Assembly: GCA_046347045.1 (NCBI GenBank)
Contig: JAXMGX010000002.1
Location: 124,001-188,000, forward strand
Reading direction: 5' to 3'
From: ZC4RG30 sp046347045
GTDB lineage: Bacteria > Pseudomonadota > Gammaproteobacteria > Steroidobacterales > Steroidobacteraceae
Length of the DNA stretch: 64,000 bases
Within the stretch, counting starts at the first letter, position 1. Each line of letters starts with the position of its first letter. Positions 19,522 through 28,050 of the stretch are shown piece by piece. Position numbers and translations under genes: made by a program. The notes under the pieces are model-generated. The model did no database searches. It was given only the letters and a program-made list of their open reading frames with translations, and was not told where the DNA came from.

Positions 19522-19825
19522 GGCGCCATTGTGCACTCCGGCGCGGCGGGTTCTCAATTCCTACTGTCGCATGCGGCAGCGGATTACACGCCCTATGCAG
19601 GCGTGTTCGCACACTCAATCACGTTTATGTGCATGAGCCACGACATCCTTTACCGACAGTGGTTCAGTGGACCGGTTCCCGCGGCGCCGCAGCGGCCCTG
19701 CATTGATCGATGCGGGCACAGGCGCCCCATCGCGGGCTGCCGCCGCAAGGTGGTCGGTCGATCCCTGGCGGTACTCACCCGCACGATGGCGTGGCGATAC
19801 GCAAAGACAAGGGCGCGGTGACCCC
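19522..19825. other. Intergenic stretch, no gene seen
   Basis: About 300 bases between the cyclophilin gene and the small basic protein. Overlapping short frames on both strands lack ribosome sites and protein-like composition. It must hold the promoters of both neighbours, but I see no convincing -35/-10 pair, terminator or repeat in it. Confidence 0.5.
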
Positions 19826-19987
19826 ATGATCCGAAAGCTGCCTTCGGGACAGTTCAGGCTGTATTCGCGCAAGGTGGATCCGCGCACCCTGCGTCGCAGG
19901 AATCTGGGTACCTTCGCCACACTGGACGAAGCCAAGCAGCACGAGCGCGAAATCCAGCGGTTCAAGCGGGAGCACGCGCCGCGCTGA
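19826..19987 (+). CDS. Small conserved basic protein
   Basis: A 53-residue, strongly basic protein (MIRKLPSGQFRLYSRKVDP at the start). It resembles a widespread small proteobacterial family with the pattern RKLPSGxYRLYSRKxxPxTxRRRNLGTFxTxxxAxxHE; the fold looks like the Arm DNA-binding domain found in integrases, but no integrase is present. Too short for many gene finders and of unknown function. It starts at ATG 19826 after a GGTGACCCC context with only a weak ribosome site, and converges on the M20 hydrolase gene. Confidence 0.75.
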   Translation: MIRKLPSGQFRLYSRKVDPRTLRRRNLGTFATLDEAKQHEREIQRFKREHAPR

Positions 19988-19997
19988 GACCCCGCAA

Positions 19998-21299
19998 CTA
20001 CTGCAGCAAGCTGCGCAACATGGCCACTTCGGCGGTGATGGCCGTGCGCAATGCAGGGTCCACATCCGGCGCAAACTGCGGTGAATGATTCGAGGGCAAT
20101 CCGGCGCCGCCGTGGCGGGCCGCCGCCAGCAGCCCTGGGTTGGCGCCGCCCAGGAACATGAAGAAACCCGGAATGCCCTGCGCCACGAATTCCGAGAAGT
20201 CATCCGAAGCGGACTGCGGCGCCCCGCTCACCACATTCTCCTTGCCCAGCGCCGTCTCCAGCACGGCGCGCATGCGGTCCGTCAGCGCCGGATCGTTGTA
20301 GACCGCAGGCGTGCCATGGGCATGATCGATCAGCGGCGCACGCGGGGCACCGGCCATCTGCGCCTGGGCATTGATGACACGCGCGATGGAGTCGACCATC
20401 CTGCTGCGCACCTCGGGCGAATAGGTGCGCAGCGTGAAGCCGATTTCCGCGTCATCGGGAATCACGTTGTTCTTGGTGCCGGCATGGATGTAGCCCACGC
20501 TGAGCACGGCCACCTCGCCTGACTTCACTTCGCGCCCGGGAAGCATTTCCAGCGCCTCGACGGTGCGTGCGGCCATCAGCACCGGATCGATGGTGGTGTG
20601 CGGCATGGAACCATGTCCGCCCTTGCCGTAGAGCACCACGCGATACGCGTCGGAGGCCGCGGCCATGTTGCCCGCCAGCACGCCGACCTGACCCGCAGGC
20701 TGATCATTGCCCACGTGCAGCGCCAGCATGGCATCGGGGCGGCCGAACCTGTCGAACAACCCCTGCTTGATCATGTCCGATGCGCCGCTGACGGTTTCCT
20801 CGGCGGGCTGGCCCACCAGCATCAGCGTGCCATGCCAGCCACTGCGATTCTTCGCCATGACGGCGGCGGCGCCCACCAGCGCGGCCATGTGCAGGTCGTG
20901 CCCGCACATATGAGCCACGGCCACATCCGCGCCGCTGGCGTCCTTCACGCGCACCTTGCTGGCATACGGCAGGCCGGTCTTCTCTTCGATGGGCAGCGCA
21001 TCCAGTTCCGTGCGCAGCATGATGGTCTTGCCGGCACCGTTCTTCAGGATGGCCACGATGCCGTGACCGGCGACGTTTTCGGTCACGGTGAATCCCAGCG
21101 CCCGCAACTCGCCCGCAAGTCGCGCGGCGGTATTCACTTCGGCGCCGGAGAGTTCGGGGTTCTGGTGCAGGTGGGTGTAGAGCTGACGGGCGCGCTGGAA
21201 TTCGGATTCAAAGTCGGCGGACGCTGGTGGCGGGGCGCCGGCAGCGAGCAGCAGCGGTGACAGCAACAGCCAGGCGGTCGATGCGAGGCGGATATTCAT
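19998..21299 (-). CDS. M20 family amidohydrolase (aminoacylase/hippurate hydrolase type), exported
   Basis: A di-metal peptidase or amidohydrolase acting on N-acyl amino acids or similar amides. A signal peptide occupies about residues 1-25 (WLLLSPLLLAAGAPPPASA). The mature protein starts ARQLYTHLHQNPELSGAE, typical of the M20D/AmhX/HipO group. Metal ligands are visible in HMCGHDLHMAALVG, QPAEE and HGSMPH, with the terminal NHSPQF region supplying the last histidine. Length 433 is normal. A CAGGAG ribosome site precedes ATG 21299. The LysR gene lies 49 bases upstream on the same strand, so co-transcription is likely. Confidence 0.92.
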   Translation of the reverse strand: MNIRLASTAWLLLSPLLLAAGAPPPASADFESEFQRARQLYTHLHQNPELSGAEVNTAARLAGELRALGFTVTENVAGHGIVAILKNGAGKTIMLRTELDALPIEEKTGLPYASKVRVKDASGADVAVAHMCGHDLHMAALVGAAAVMAKNRSGWHGTLMLVGQPAEETVSGASDMIKQGLFDRFGRPDAMLALHVGNDQPAGQVGVLAGNMAAASDAYRVVLYGKGGHGSMPHTTIDPVLMAARTVEALEMLPGREVKSGEVAVLSVGYIHAGTKNNVIPDDAEIGFTLRTYSPEVRSRMVDSIARVINAQAQMAGAPRAPLIDHAHGTPAVYNDPALTDRMRAVLETALGKENVVSGAPQSASDDFSEFVAQGIPGFFMFLGGANPGLLAAARHGGAGLPSNHSPQFAPDVDPALRTAITAEVAMLRSLLQ

Positions 21300-21348
21300 C
21301 GCGCGCTCTCCTGTTTCACTGCCGGCAAGTATCACACTTCGCAGGACG

Positions 21349-22248
21349 CTACGCCGCGAAATGAGCTTCCAGCTCCGCCACCAGCGGATGCATGCGGCGG
21401 CCGCGCGGGCGCACCAGGAACAGCGTCTGCTTCACCTCGTCCGTGCGCCCGACCACACGCAGGTGATTGCGATCGAGCACTTGCGATTCGATGGACGTGG
21501 GCACCGCAATCACACCCAGCCCCGCCTGCGCGAAACCCTCGAGCAACGCGCTGTCATCCACGTGTCCGGCGATGCGCGGCCGCAGCCGGTGGCGCGAAAA
21601 CCAGGCCTCCAGCGCCTGACCGATCAGCGAGCCGGGCGCGGAACCGGCAACGAAGGGTGCATCGTCCAGGCTGTCGGGAAATCCCGGCGCCAGCTTCGTG
21701 GCCAGCGTGCGCGCGGCAACGAAGCTCATGCCCGATGCCGCCACCTCCACACCGGCCAGGCCGCGCGTGAGGTTGCCGGGCACGGGCGCATCGGCCAGCA
21801 TCATGTCGAGTTCGCCGGTGGCGATGCGCCCCAGCAGTTCCGCCTGCGGCGCTTCCTCGCAGTTCAGCTCCAGATCGGCACGATGGCGATCGACCAGCGG
21901 CTGCAGCACGTGCAGCGTGAGCAGCTTGGGCACGCTGTCCATCACCCCCACTCGCAGCAACTGCTGGCGCGGCCGCGCGCGGCCCTTGAGCACACCGGCC
22001 AGTTCATCGCCCAGCGCGAAGATGGCGTTGGCGTACTCCAGCGTGGTGGCACCCTGCGGCGTCAGCACCAGGCGGCGCCCCACCCGCTCGAACATGCGCT
22101 GACCCACGGCGTCCTCGAACATCCGAAGCTGCGCGCTCAAGGTCTGCGGCGCCAGGTGCAGGGTGCGCGAGGCCGCTGTCACCGAGCCCCGGCGGGCGAT
22201 CTCGGCGAAGTAGCGCAGATGCTTCAGATTCAGGGCATTACGTTCCAT
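21349..22248 (-). CDS. LysR family transcriptional regulator (NhaR-like)
   Basis: A DNA-binding regulator of 299 residues. The winged HTH at about 6-65 (NLKHLRYFAEIARRGSVTAA and HLAPQTLSAQLRMFEDAVG) resembles NhaR, the sodium/alkali-responsive activator, more than most LysR proteins. The remainder is a periplasmic-binding-protein-like effector domain. No antiporter gene is nearby, so the regulated function may differ; the M20 hydrolase gene downstream and htpX, transcribed divergently, are candidates. Its start lies two bases from an inverted repeat at 22251-22267, suggesting autoregulation. Confidence 0.88.
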   Translation of the reverse strand: MERNALNLKHLRYFAEIARRGSVTAASRTLHLAPQTLSAQLRMFEDAVGQRMFERVGRRLVLTPQGATTLEYANAIFALGDELAGVLKGRARPRQQLLRVGVMDSVPKLLTLHVLQPLVDRHRADLELNCEEAPQAELLGRIATGELDMMLADAPVPGNLTRGLAGVEVAASGMSFVAARTLATKLAPGFPDSLDDAPFVAGSAPGSLIGQALEAWFSRHRLRPRIAGHVDDSALLEGFAQAGLGVIAVPTSIESQVLDRNHLRVVGRTDEVKQTLFLVRPRGRRMHPLVAELEAHFAA

Positions 22249-22250
22249 TC

Positions 22251-22267
22251 ATCCTATTTTATAGGAT
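22251..22267. promoter_or_regulatory. Inverted repeat at the LysR start
   Basis: ATCCTAT (22251-22257) and ATAGGAT (22261-22267) form a perfect 7-bp inverted repeat with a TTT spacer, two bases before the lysR start codon. On the lysR strand one arm contains the AGGAT that would serve as ribosome site, so protein binding or hairpin formation would limit LysR production. It lies about 90 bases upstream of htpX. Binding by the LysR protein is inferred. Confidence 0.5.
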
Positions 22268-22355
22268 AAGGATTGCGATTCTTTCTGGTTTTTCCTGCCT
22301 ATGGGTGCAGGTAGACTGCCTTGTTTGAATCCGGGACCCTCCCGGGAGGATCTAC

Positions 22356-23237
22356 ATGAAACGTGTATTGCTGTTCGTCCTGACCAACGTCGCCGTGATG
22401 GTGGTGCTCTCGGCAGTGGTGTACCTGCTGGGGCTCGACCGCTACCTGCGCGGCACCGGCGGCATGGGCGGACTGCTGGCGGTGGCCGCCATCTTCGGAT
22501 TTGGCGGCGCGTTCATCTCGCTGGCCCTGTCCAAGTGGATCGCGAAGCGGTCCATGGGCGTGCAGGTCATCGAGCAACCCGCGAACGCAACCGAGAAGTG
22601 GCTGGTGGAAACGGTGCGCGCCTATGCGAAGGAAGCGCATATCGGCATGCCCGAAGTGGGCATCTTCGAATCGCCCGAACCCAATGCCTTCGCCACCGGC
22701 GCACGCAAGGACGCCGCATTGGTCGCCGTGAGCACCGGCCTGCTGAACCGCATGCGCAAGGAGGAAGTCGAAGCCGTCATCGGCCACGAAGTGGCCCACG
22801 TCGCCAATGGCGACATGGTGACGCTGACGCTGATCCAGGGCGTGGTGAACACCTTCGTGTTCTTCATCGCGCGCGTGATCGGCAACATCGTCGACAACGC
22901 CACGCGCGGCAACAGCGAGCGCAGCGGCCCGGGCATGGCCTACTTCGTCACGGTGATATTCGCCGAGATGGTGCTGGGCATTCTGGCCAGCATGATCGTC
23001 ATGTACTTCTCGCGACAGCGGGAATTCCGCGCCGACCACGGTGGTGCGTGGCTTGCCGGCAGGCAGAACATGATCGGCGCGCTGGAGGCATTGCAGCGGC
23101 AGCGCGATCCCCACGGCCTGCCCGCCAACATGGCTGCCTTCGGCATCAATGGTGGCGTGCCCACGGGCCTGCGTCGGCTGTTCATGAGCCACCCGCCACT
23201 GGAAGAACGCATTGCAGCGCTGAAGGCCGCGGCCTGA
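22356..23237 (+). CDS. htpX: Membrane zinc protease HtpX
   Basis: An inner-membrane M48 metalloprotease that helps degrade misfolded membrane proteins. Two N-terminal transmembrane helices (about 4-24 and 36-58), the zinc motif HEVAH at 144-148 followed by a third ligand region EFRADHGGAWLAG near 223, and two further membrane segments between them. The N-terminus MKRVLLFVLTNVAVMVVLS and 293-residue length match E. coli HtpX. A GGGAGGA ribosome site precedes ATG 22356. Divergent from the LysR gene. Confidence 0.97.
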   Translation: MKRVLLFVLTNVAVMVVLSAVVYLLGLDRYLRGTGGMGGLLAVAAIFGFGGAFISLALSKWIAKRSMGVQVIEQPANATEKWLVETVRAYAKEAHIGMPEVGIFESPEPNAFATGARKDAALVAVSTGLLNRMRKEEVEAVIGHEVAHVANGDMVTLTLIQGVVNTFVFFIARVIGNIVDNATRGNSERSGPGMAYFVTVIFAEMVLGILASMIVMYFSRQREFRADHGGAWLAGRQNMIGALEALQRQRDPHGLPANMAAFGINGGVPTGLRRLFMSHPPLEERIAALKAAA

Positions 23238-23238
23238 T

Positions 23239-23496
23239 TCAACCGGGGGCGAGGCGCTTCCTCAGCACCAGGAACGCCACGACCGAGTAGACGGCCGCGC
23301 CCAGCGGCAGGCCCGCGAATATCGCCACGGCGGCATTGGGCGTGAACAGGTTCAGCAACGTGGTGGGCCAGTCCACCACGCTGGCCAGGCCGCCGAACCC
23401 GGCCTGGGTGACCAGCAGTGCTGCGACCTGCAGCAGACCTGCGAGCCCAAGGCCCACGGCCGCGGAGACAACTGCAATCCTGGTCTGGTGGCGCAT
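23239..23496 (-). CDS. Small hypothetical membrane protein
   Basis: An 85-residue protein with two hydrophobic segments, about residues 8-30 (VVSAAVGLGLAGLLQVAALLV) and 54-79 (AAVAIFAGLPLGAAVYSVVAFL), and a short basic tail. I do not recognise a family. It ends one base from the htpX stop and is convergent with it; it is divergent from the diguanylate cyclase, 80 bases away. The composition and two clean helices support a real gene, but no homolog is known to me. Confidence 0.6.
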   Translation of the reverse strand: MRHQTRIAVVSAAVGLGLAGLLQVAALLVTQAGFGGLASVVDWPTTLLNLFTPNAAVAIFAGLPLGAAVYSVVAFLVLRKRLAPG

Positions 23497-23576
23497 CGTG
23501 CTGCAGCATACCCCGGCTCAAGTATGCGGGTGCGCTGCCGATAACGACTGCGAACGCCCCCAAGGGCGCCACCGCC

Positions 23577-24710
23577 ATGCCCATCGACCCGACATCGAAG
23601 CCCGCGCGACGCAGCCTGTTTCCATGGTCCAGTTCCGAATTCGTGCAGACCGTGGCACGCCTGGGGATCGTGGGTTGCGCGATCGCCTACTCCTTCTCTT
23701 CACTCTGCGTCGAATACTCGACGTCGCCGCGCAACGTGCTCATCAGCAAGTGGGCCTCGGTGCTGGCCGGGCTCGTGGCTCTGGTGCTGCTGGTCTGGAC
23801 CGTCCGCCAGTCCTCGCCCAGCGTCTGGCGGCGGCTGGTGGGCGTGACACACGACACACTGGCCATTTCGCTGGCCATGTACCTGGGCCGCGAGGCCAAT
23901 GCCGCCTTCGGCGTGCTGTACCTGGTGGTGATCGTGGGCAACGGATTTCGCTTCGGCGCGCCATACATGGGCTATGCCACGCTGTGCTCGATGCTGGGTT
24001 TCTTCCTGGTTCACCGCAGCAGTGCCTACTGGCAGTCGAATCACACGCTGAGCTTCTACATCGCCGCCATCCTGGTAGTGGTGCCGGGCTACATGTACTT
24101 CCTGCTGCGTTCGCTGCACAGGGCGCGTGCCGAACTGGAACAGCGCGCGAACCACGACCATCTGACCGGCCTCATGAACCGGGCCAGCATCGAGCAGAAG
24201 ATCATGGACACGGTGGCCGCAAATCCCCGTGGGCATGTGCTGCTGTACCTCGACCTGGACCGCTTCAAGGGCGTGAACGACAACGCGGGGCACGCAGCGG
24301 GAGACCGTCTGCTGCAGGAGGTGGCGCGCCTCATCCGCCGCAATGTCCGCGACGAGGACTATTGCGCGCGGCTGGGCGGCGATGAGTTCTGCGTGCTGCT
24401 CACCGACTGCAGCATGGGCACCGCGGCGCAGATCGCCGAGCGCATCCGCGAGCAGGTGCTGAAGTTCCGCCTGCCGTGGGGTGGGCGGGTGTATTCCGTC
24501 GGCACCAGCATCGGCGTCGCCGCCAGCGATTCGGTGGAAGATGGCCCGTCGCTGCTGCGACTGGCCGATGCGGCCTGCTATGCCGCCAAGAACCAGGGGC
24601 GCAACAGCGTGCATGTGCTCGACCTGCACCATCGGCCGGCCGATACCGGCCTGCTCCGCGGGCTTTCCGCCGTTCCGACGAACGGCGTCCTGCAACCGAC
24701 GAAAGGTTAG
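23577..24710 (+). CDS. Membrane diguanylate cyclase (GGDEF domain)
   Basis: Synthesises c-di-GMP. The N-terminal half carries five to six transmembrane helices (about residues 20-180) of an unassigned sensory region. The GGDEF domain starts near 195 (NHDHLTGLMNRASIEQKI) and has the substrate region LDLDRFKGVNDNAGHAAGD and an intact catalytic RLGGDEF near residue 263. There is no RxxD inhibitory site immediately before it that I can see. Start chosen at ATG 23577 (MPIDPTSKPARRSLFPW); the longer open frame upstream is antisense to the small membrane protein. 377 residues. Confidence 0.9.
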   Translation: MPIDPTSKPARRSLFPWSSSEFVQTVARLGIVGCAIAYSFSSLCVEYSTSPRNVLISKWASVLAGLVALVLLVWTVRQSSPSVWRRLVGVTHDTLAISLAMYLGREANAAFGVLYLVVIVGNGFRFGAPYMGYATLCSMLGFFLVHRSSAYWQSNHTLSFYIAAILVVVPGYMYFLLRSLHRARAELEQRANHDHLTGLMNRASIEQKIMDTVAANPRGHVLLYLDLDRFKGVNDNAGHAAGDRLLQEVARLIRRNVRDEDYCARLGGDEFCVLLTDCSMGTAAQIAERIREQVLKFRLPWGGRVYSVGTSIGVAASDSVEDGPSLLRLADAACYAAKNQGRNSVHVLDLHHRPADTGLLRGLSAVPTNGVLQPTKG

Positions 24711-24798
24711 CCATCCGACGAACGGCAGCCAGGGCCCGACGGACTGCGTGGACAGCACGGCGCCCGCGCTCCTAGCATGATTGCCAAGGAGAAGGCCC

Positions 24799-24999
24799 AT
24801 GTCGGAACTCAAACGCAACGCCGATTTTGCGCAAGGTCACCCCGCCAGGAAGACGCCGGCCGCCGGCATCGACGAGTCGCAGCCCTGGCGCACGACAGAC
24901 ATGCAGCAGGCCATGGAACGCTGGGCCGTGTCGGCCGATGCGGGGTTCGACCCCTACAACCACGTGGGCACTTCGGCCATCAAGCCGCGCGCGGCCTGA
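24799..24999 (+). CDS. Small hypothetical protein
   Basis: A 66-residue soluble, polar protein not recognised as any family. It begins MSELKRNADFAQGHPARKTP and has a helix-like centre DMQQAMERWAVSADAGFDPY. An excellent AAGGAGAAGG ribosome site sits just before ATG 24799, which is the main reason to believe it. It stands alone downstream of the diguanylate cyclase and upstream of a convergent membrane protein. Confidence 0.6.
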   Translation: MSELKRNADFAQGHPARKTPAAGIDESQPWRTTDMQQAMERWAVSADAGFDPYNHVGTSAIKPRAA

Positions 25000-25070
25000 A
25001 CCGCCCGTATAGCGCCCTGATGCGCGCAGCGCGGGAAGTGCTGCGCGGCTGCAGCCCGAAGCTGCCGCCC

Positions 25071-25415
25071 CTACAGCTTGTCGCTCCAGTGGAACCGATG
25101 CAGCAGCCGGTGCAGGAACGGCGCCATCACCAGCGTGGCCATCACCAGGAACACGATGCCGGAATACAGCGCATAGAGCCCGGCAAAGGTCTTTCCGGCC
25201 ACCGTCAGCGGCGGATTCACCGGTCCCATCCCGCTCAGCAGCATCGCGGCATTCAGGAATGCATCGATGACCGGCAGGTGCTCGAAGTGCCGGTAGCCGA
25301 GAATGCCGATGCCCAGCGACACCGCCAGCAGCACCAGCGCAACCGCCGCATGAGAAGCGATGCGCCGCGCGAACTCCGCGCGCGTGAGCAGATACTGGTG
25401 CCGGGTTTCGTACAT
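25071..25415 (-). CDS. Small membrane protein with ion-channel-like two-helix layout
   Basis: A 114-residue inner-membrane protein. After a polar start (MYETRHQYLLTRAEFARRIA) come helix 1 (about 23-43, AAVALVLLAVSLGIGILGY), a re-entrant-like segment FLNAAMLLSGMGPVNPP (about 53-70) and helix 2 (about 75-98, TFAGLYALYSGIVFLVMATLV). This resembles the two-helix pore module of bacterial potassium channels, but the selectivity filter is replaced by SGMGP, so potassium conduction is doubtful. Function unknown. Confidence 0.7.
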   Translation of the reverse strand: MYETRHQYLLTRAEFARRIASHAAVALVLLAVSLGIGILGYRHFEHLPVIDAFLNAAMLLSGMGPVNPPLTVAGKTFAGLYALYSGIVFLVMATLVMAPFLHRLLHRFHWSDKL

Positions 25416-25542
25416 GAGACCTTGCCTCTCCCCCGATCATCGTAGCGAGGCGGAATGACTTCTTCAAACGCGTGATGCGCGCACATATACTGCGGTCGCG
25501 GGCCAATCCAGGCGCAGGAGACAAGCCAAGGAGCATGGCTAC

Positions 25543-26202
25543 ATGAACGAAGGCGTGTCCACGCCACGCCAGCGCCGTGTGCTGATCCTCGACGATCACC
25601 CGATCGTGCGGCAGGGTATCAAGCTCATGGTCAACGCCGAACCCGACATGACCATCGTCGGCGAAGCACAGACCGAACTGGAGGCGCGGCGCCTGGTGCG
25701 CGAACTGCTGCCCGACGCCGTCATCGTGGACCTGTCGCTGGCGCAGGGCGACGGCTTCAACGTGGTGCGCGACGTCAGCGCCCACTTCCCCGACATCCGC
25801 ATCCTCGTCCTCTCGATGCATGACGAGACCATCTATGGCGAACGCCTGCTCGCCGAAGGGGCGTCCGGCTACATCATGAAGGAAGCCGCAACCGAGCAGC
25901 TGGTGACGGCGCTGCGCACCGTGTTGCGCGGCGAGCGCTACATGAGCGACAACCTCCGTCGCGTGCTCGAGGAACGCAAGAGCCGCAGCGGCCAGTCCTC
26001 GCTGCTGTCGATCCGGGAGCTGCAGGTGATCAGCCTGATCGGGCTGGGCCAGGGTACGCGGGAAATCGCCGAAGCGCTGTCATTGTCGGTGAAGACCGTC
26101 GAAGCGCATCGCCAGACCATCAAACGCAAGCTGGCGCTGGAAACGAATGCGCAGCTCGTGCAGTACGCGCTCAAGTGGCATGGCACGCATACCGCGTGGT
26201 AG
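25543..26202 (+). CDS. NarL/FixJ family response regulator
   Basis: A two-component output regulator of 219 residues. The receiver domain (about 11-130) has the acidic pair in ILDDHP and the phosphorylation site Asp63 in AVIVDLSL, with the conserved Lys in GYIMKEA. The LuxR-type HTH (about 153-212) contains LSIRELQVISLIGLGQGTR and SVKTVEAHRQTIKRKL. An AAGGAG ribosome site precedes ATG 25543. No histidine kinase is encoded in the window, so it is an orphan here. The last residues run close to the convergent MarR gene. Confidence 0.92.
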   Translation: MNEGVSTPRQRRVLILDDHPIVRQGIKLMVNAEPDMTIVGEAQTELEARRLVRELLPDAVIVDLSLAQGDGFNVVRDVSAHFPDIRILVLSMHDETIYGERLLAEGASGYIMKEAATEQLVTALRTVLRGERYMSDNLRRVLEERKSRSGQSSLLSIRELQVISLIGLGQGTREIAEALSLSVKTVEAHRQTIKRKLALETNAQLVQYALKWHGTHTAW

Positions 26203-26245
26203 TCGCGCCGGCAGATGATGCGCGCGGGCGCCCCGGCGCCCGGTA

Positions 26246-26767
26246 TTACTGCGCGGCGTTGATCACGGAGCCGATGGTCACCGGGCAATGGCTCTGCACG
26301 CAGACCTGCTCCTCGCACAGCCGGCAGATGATGTCGGCCTCGTGCTTGCACTGCGTGATGGCCGTCAGCATCACCTCGAGCAGGCCGACCAGATTGCGCT
26401 GCTGCTGACCGTTCAGCGTCTCGAACACCTCATCCAGCGCCTCGCGCCGCGCCCTCAGCACCTTGCGCTTGAGCTCCCTGCCCAGGGGGGTGAGGTGCAG
26501 GGAAAGGGTTCTGCGGTCCTTGCCGGGACGCCGCTCGATGAGACCCTGTTCGTCGAGCTTGTCGACCAGTCGCACACAACCAGAGTGGCTCATCCGCAGG
26601 ACGCCGCTCAGGAATTCGACGCTTTCGCCGTAGTTGTGCCCGATGGTGACCAGGGCCGCCGGTAGCTGCCCCTCCAACCCGCAGGCCCTTTCGGCGTGCG
26701 ACTGCATCCGGTCGTTGACCGCTGTGACCAGCGCGCCGAGCAGGTTTTGACCTCTTGCCACGTGCAC
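26246..26767 (-). CDS. MarR family regulator with a C-terminal cysteine cluster
   Basis: A 173-residue winged-helix repressor. The core HTH is at about 45-110 (FLSGVLRMSHSGCVRLVDKL, then the wing GKDRRTLSLHLTPLG). The unusual part is the C-terminus: Cys140, Cys148, Cys151, Cys156 and Cys161 in a C-x7-C-x2-C-x4-C-x4-C arrangement, a plausible metal or redox sensor. The gene is divergent from a protein of unknown function and an EamA exporter, the classic layout for a MarR repressor and the operon it controls. A palindrome overlaps the promoter of that operon (26890-26906). Confidence 0.9.
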   Translation of the reverse strand: MHVARGQNLLGALVTAVNDRMQSHAERACGLEGQLPAALVTIGHNYGESVEFLSGVLRMSHSGCVRLVDKLDEQGLIERRPGKDRRTLSLHLTPLGRELKRKVLRARREALDEVFETLNGQQQRNLVGLLEVMLTAITQCKHEADIICRLCEEQVCVQSHCPVTIGSVINAAQ

Positions 26768-26863
26768 TTTGAGTCCGCTCCCGTGTCCTGGGTGCCCATT
26801 CTAGTCCACGCGCGACCCCAAACCCACGTCCGGGCGCCACCCCGCCAGATTTGACTTCCAGAT

Positions 26864-26906
26864 TTGCCCTGTCAGGGCAGGGCGTCGTTATATGTAGCCC
26901 GCATAT
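26864..26906 (+). promoter_or_regulatory. Promoter with overlapping palindrome between MarR and the EamA operon
   Basis: A promoter candidate reads rightward: -35 TTGCCC at 26864-26869, 18-base spacer, -10 TTATAT at 26888-26893. The inverted repeat ATATG-N7-CATAT (26890-26906) overlaps the -10. A separate small repeat GCCCT-GTC-AGGGC lies at 26866-26878. The first palindrome is of the size MarR dimers bind, so it is a likely MarR operator; not proven. Confidence 0.55.
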
Positions 26907-26940
26907 GTCTGGTCACCACCATTCGGGAGGGTATTTCTGC

Positions 26941-28050
26941 ATGAAATCGGATACTAGACCTGCAACAGGAGACCTGGCCGATATCCTGTCGGTCCTGGGC
27001 AGGAACAACGACCCGGGCAGCCTGGGTGCGGACATCGACGCGGCCAACGTCGAGCTCCTGAACCCGGACATCGATCCGGAGCTGAAGAAGCAGCGCTTCA
27101 GACAGTGGGCCAGGCGTCACCAGCCCTGCCTTTTCGGAAGACTGGGGGCGAAAGGTGCGGCAGGAGTGAACTACGACCTGTGCTGGATCGATCGCGACAT
27201 GCTCTGTCGGGGCAGCCAGTGGGTATCGGAGGAGATCCAGCGTGCGCGCGAAAGCTGGAAACACCGTGCGGCACGGGGGCTGTCGCACGGCTTTCTCATC
27301 ATGTTCAACGCGCCCGAACTGGCCTGTGCGCGGCCCGGCCCCGAGCTGCTCGACGCCTGCCGCGCGCTGTGCGACCTGTACCTCATCGAGCATGCACCGG
27401 TGGAGTTCGACACGATCTACACCGAATCGGTGCCTTTCCATCAGGCCAATGGGGACATCATCTGCCTGCGCGGCGGCATCAATGTGTTCTATGGCGGCGC
27501 GCACCGCACGCGCAATCATGACCGCCGCGTGCCGGGTGGAATACTGGTTTCGGTGAACTCCCCTGGCGTGCTGGCGCACAGCATGGTGAGTCGCGGCCTT
27601 GCACCCGACCTGAATGCGGCGCTGGAGAAGGTGCGCAATCTAGCCTGGGCGTCGATCGGCAATGGCGGGCATGCGCTCGAAAAGCGCGGCGCCTCGAGTT
27701 GCACCTGGCACAACCGCGATGCAGACCGCCCCGCCGGCGAATGCCCGATGAAGCATCGGCCGTCGCATGTGCCCGAGGATTTCTCCGCCGACTTCTACTC
27801 GGCGCACTATCACACCGATGTGCTGCTGCCCAGCAGCGTCATGTCGGACCTGCGCCGGGACCTGCCGCGCGCAGCAGGCGAGGTCTGGCGAAAACTTGAT
27901 TTCGAATACATAACCGCCCAGCCCTTCGATGAGGATCACGAGAGCCATGGCTTCGTGCACGGCACGCGCGTGGACCCCGACATGGAATACCGCCACCGGT
28001 GGGCGCCACGCCTGCCATCGGCGCTGACCGACCTGGGAGAAGCCTCATGA
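26941..28050 (+). CDS. Protein of unknown function, possibly YqcI/YcgG-like
   Basis: A 369-residue soluble protein I cannot assign with confidence. From about residue 55 the order of motifs (RRHQPCLFGRLGAKG, then GFLIMFNAPEL, then INVFYGGAHRTRNHDRR) recalls the YqcI/YcgG family, which itself has no known activity. The second half is rich in His, Cys and Asp (SSCTWHNRDADR, ECPMKHRPSH, YSAHYHTDVLLPSS), suggesting a metal site. Start ATG 26941 follows GGGAGGGTATTTCTGC. Its stop overlaps the EamA start (ATGA), so protein and exporter are translationally coupled and probably repressed by the divergent MarR protein. Confidence 0.8.
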   Translation: MKSDTRPATGDLADILSVLGRNNDPGSLGADIDAANVELLNPDIDPELKKQRFRQWARRHQPCLFGRLGAKGAAGVNYDLCWIDRDMLCRGSQWVSEEIQRARESWKHRAARGLSHGFLIMFNAPELACARPGPELLDACRALCDLYLIEHAPVEFDTIYTESVPFHQANGDIICLRGGINVFYGGAHRTRNHDRRVPGGILVSVNSPGVLAHSMVSRGLAPDLNAALEKVRNLAWASIGNGGHALEKRGASSCTWHNRDADRPAGECPMKHRPSHVPEDFSADFYSAHYHTDVLLPSSVMSDLRRDLPRAAGEVWRKLDFEYITAQPFDEDHESHGFVHGTRVDPDMEYRHRWAPRLPSALTDLGEAS

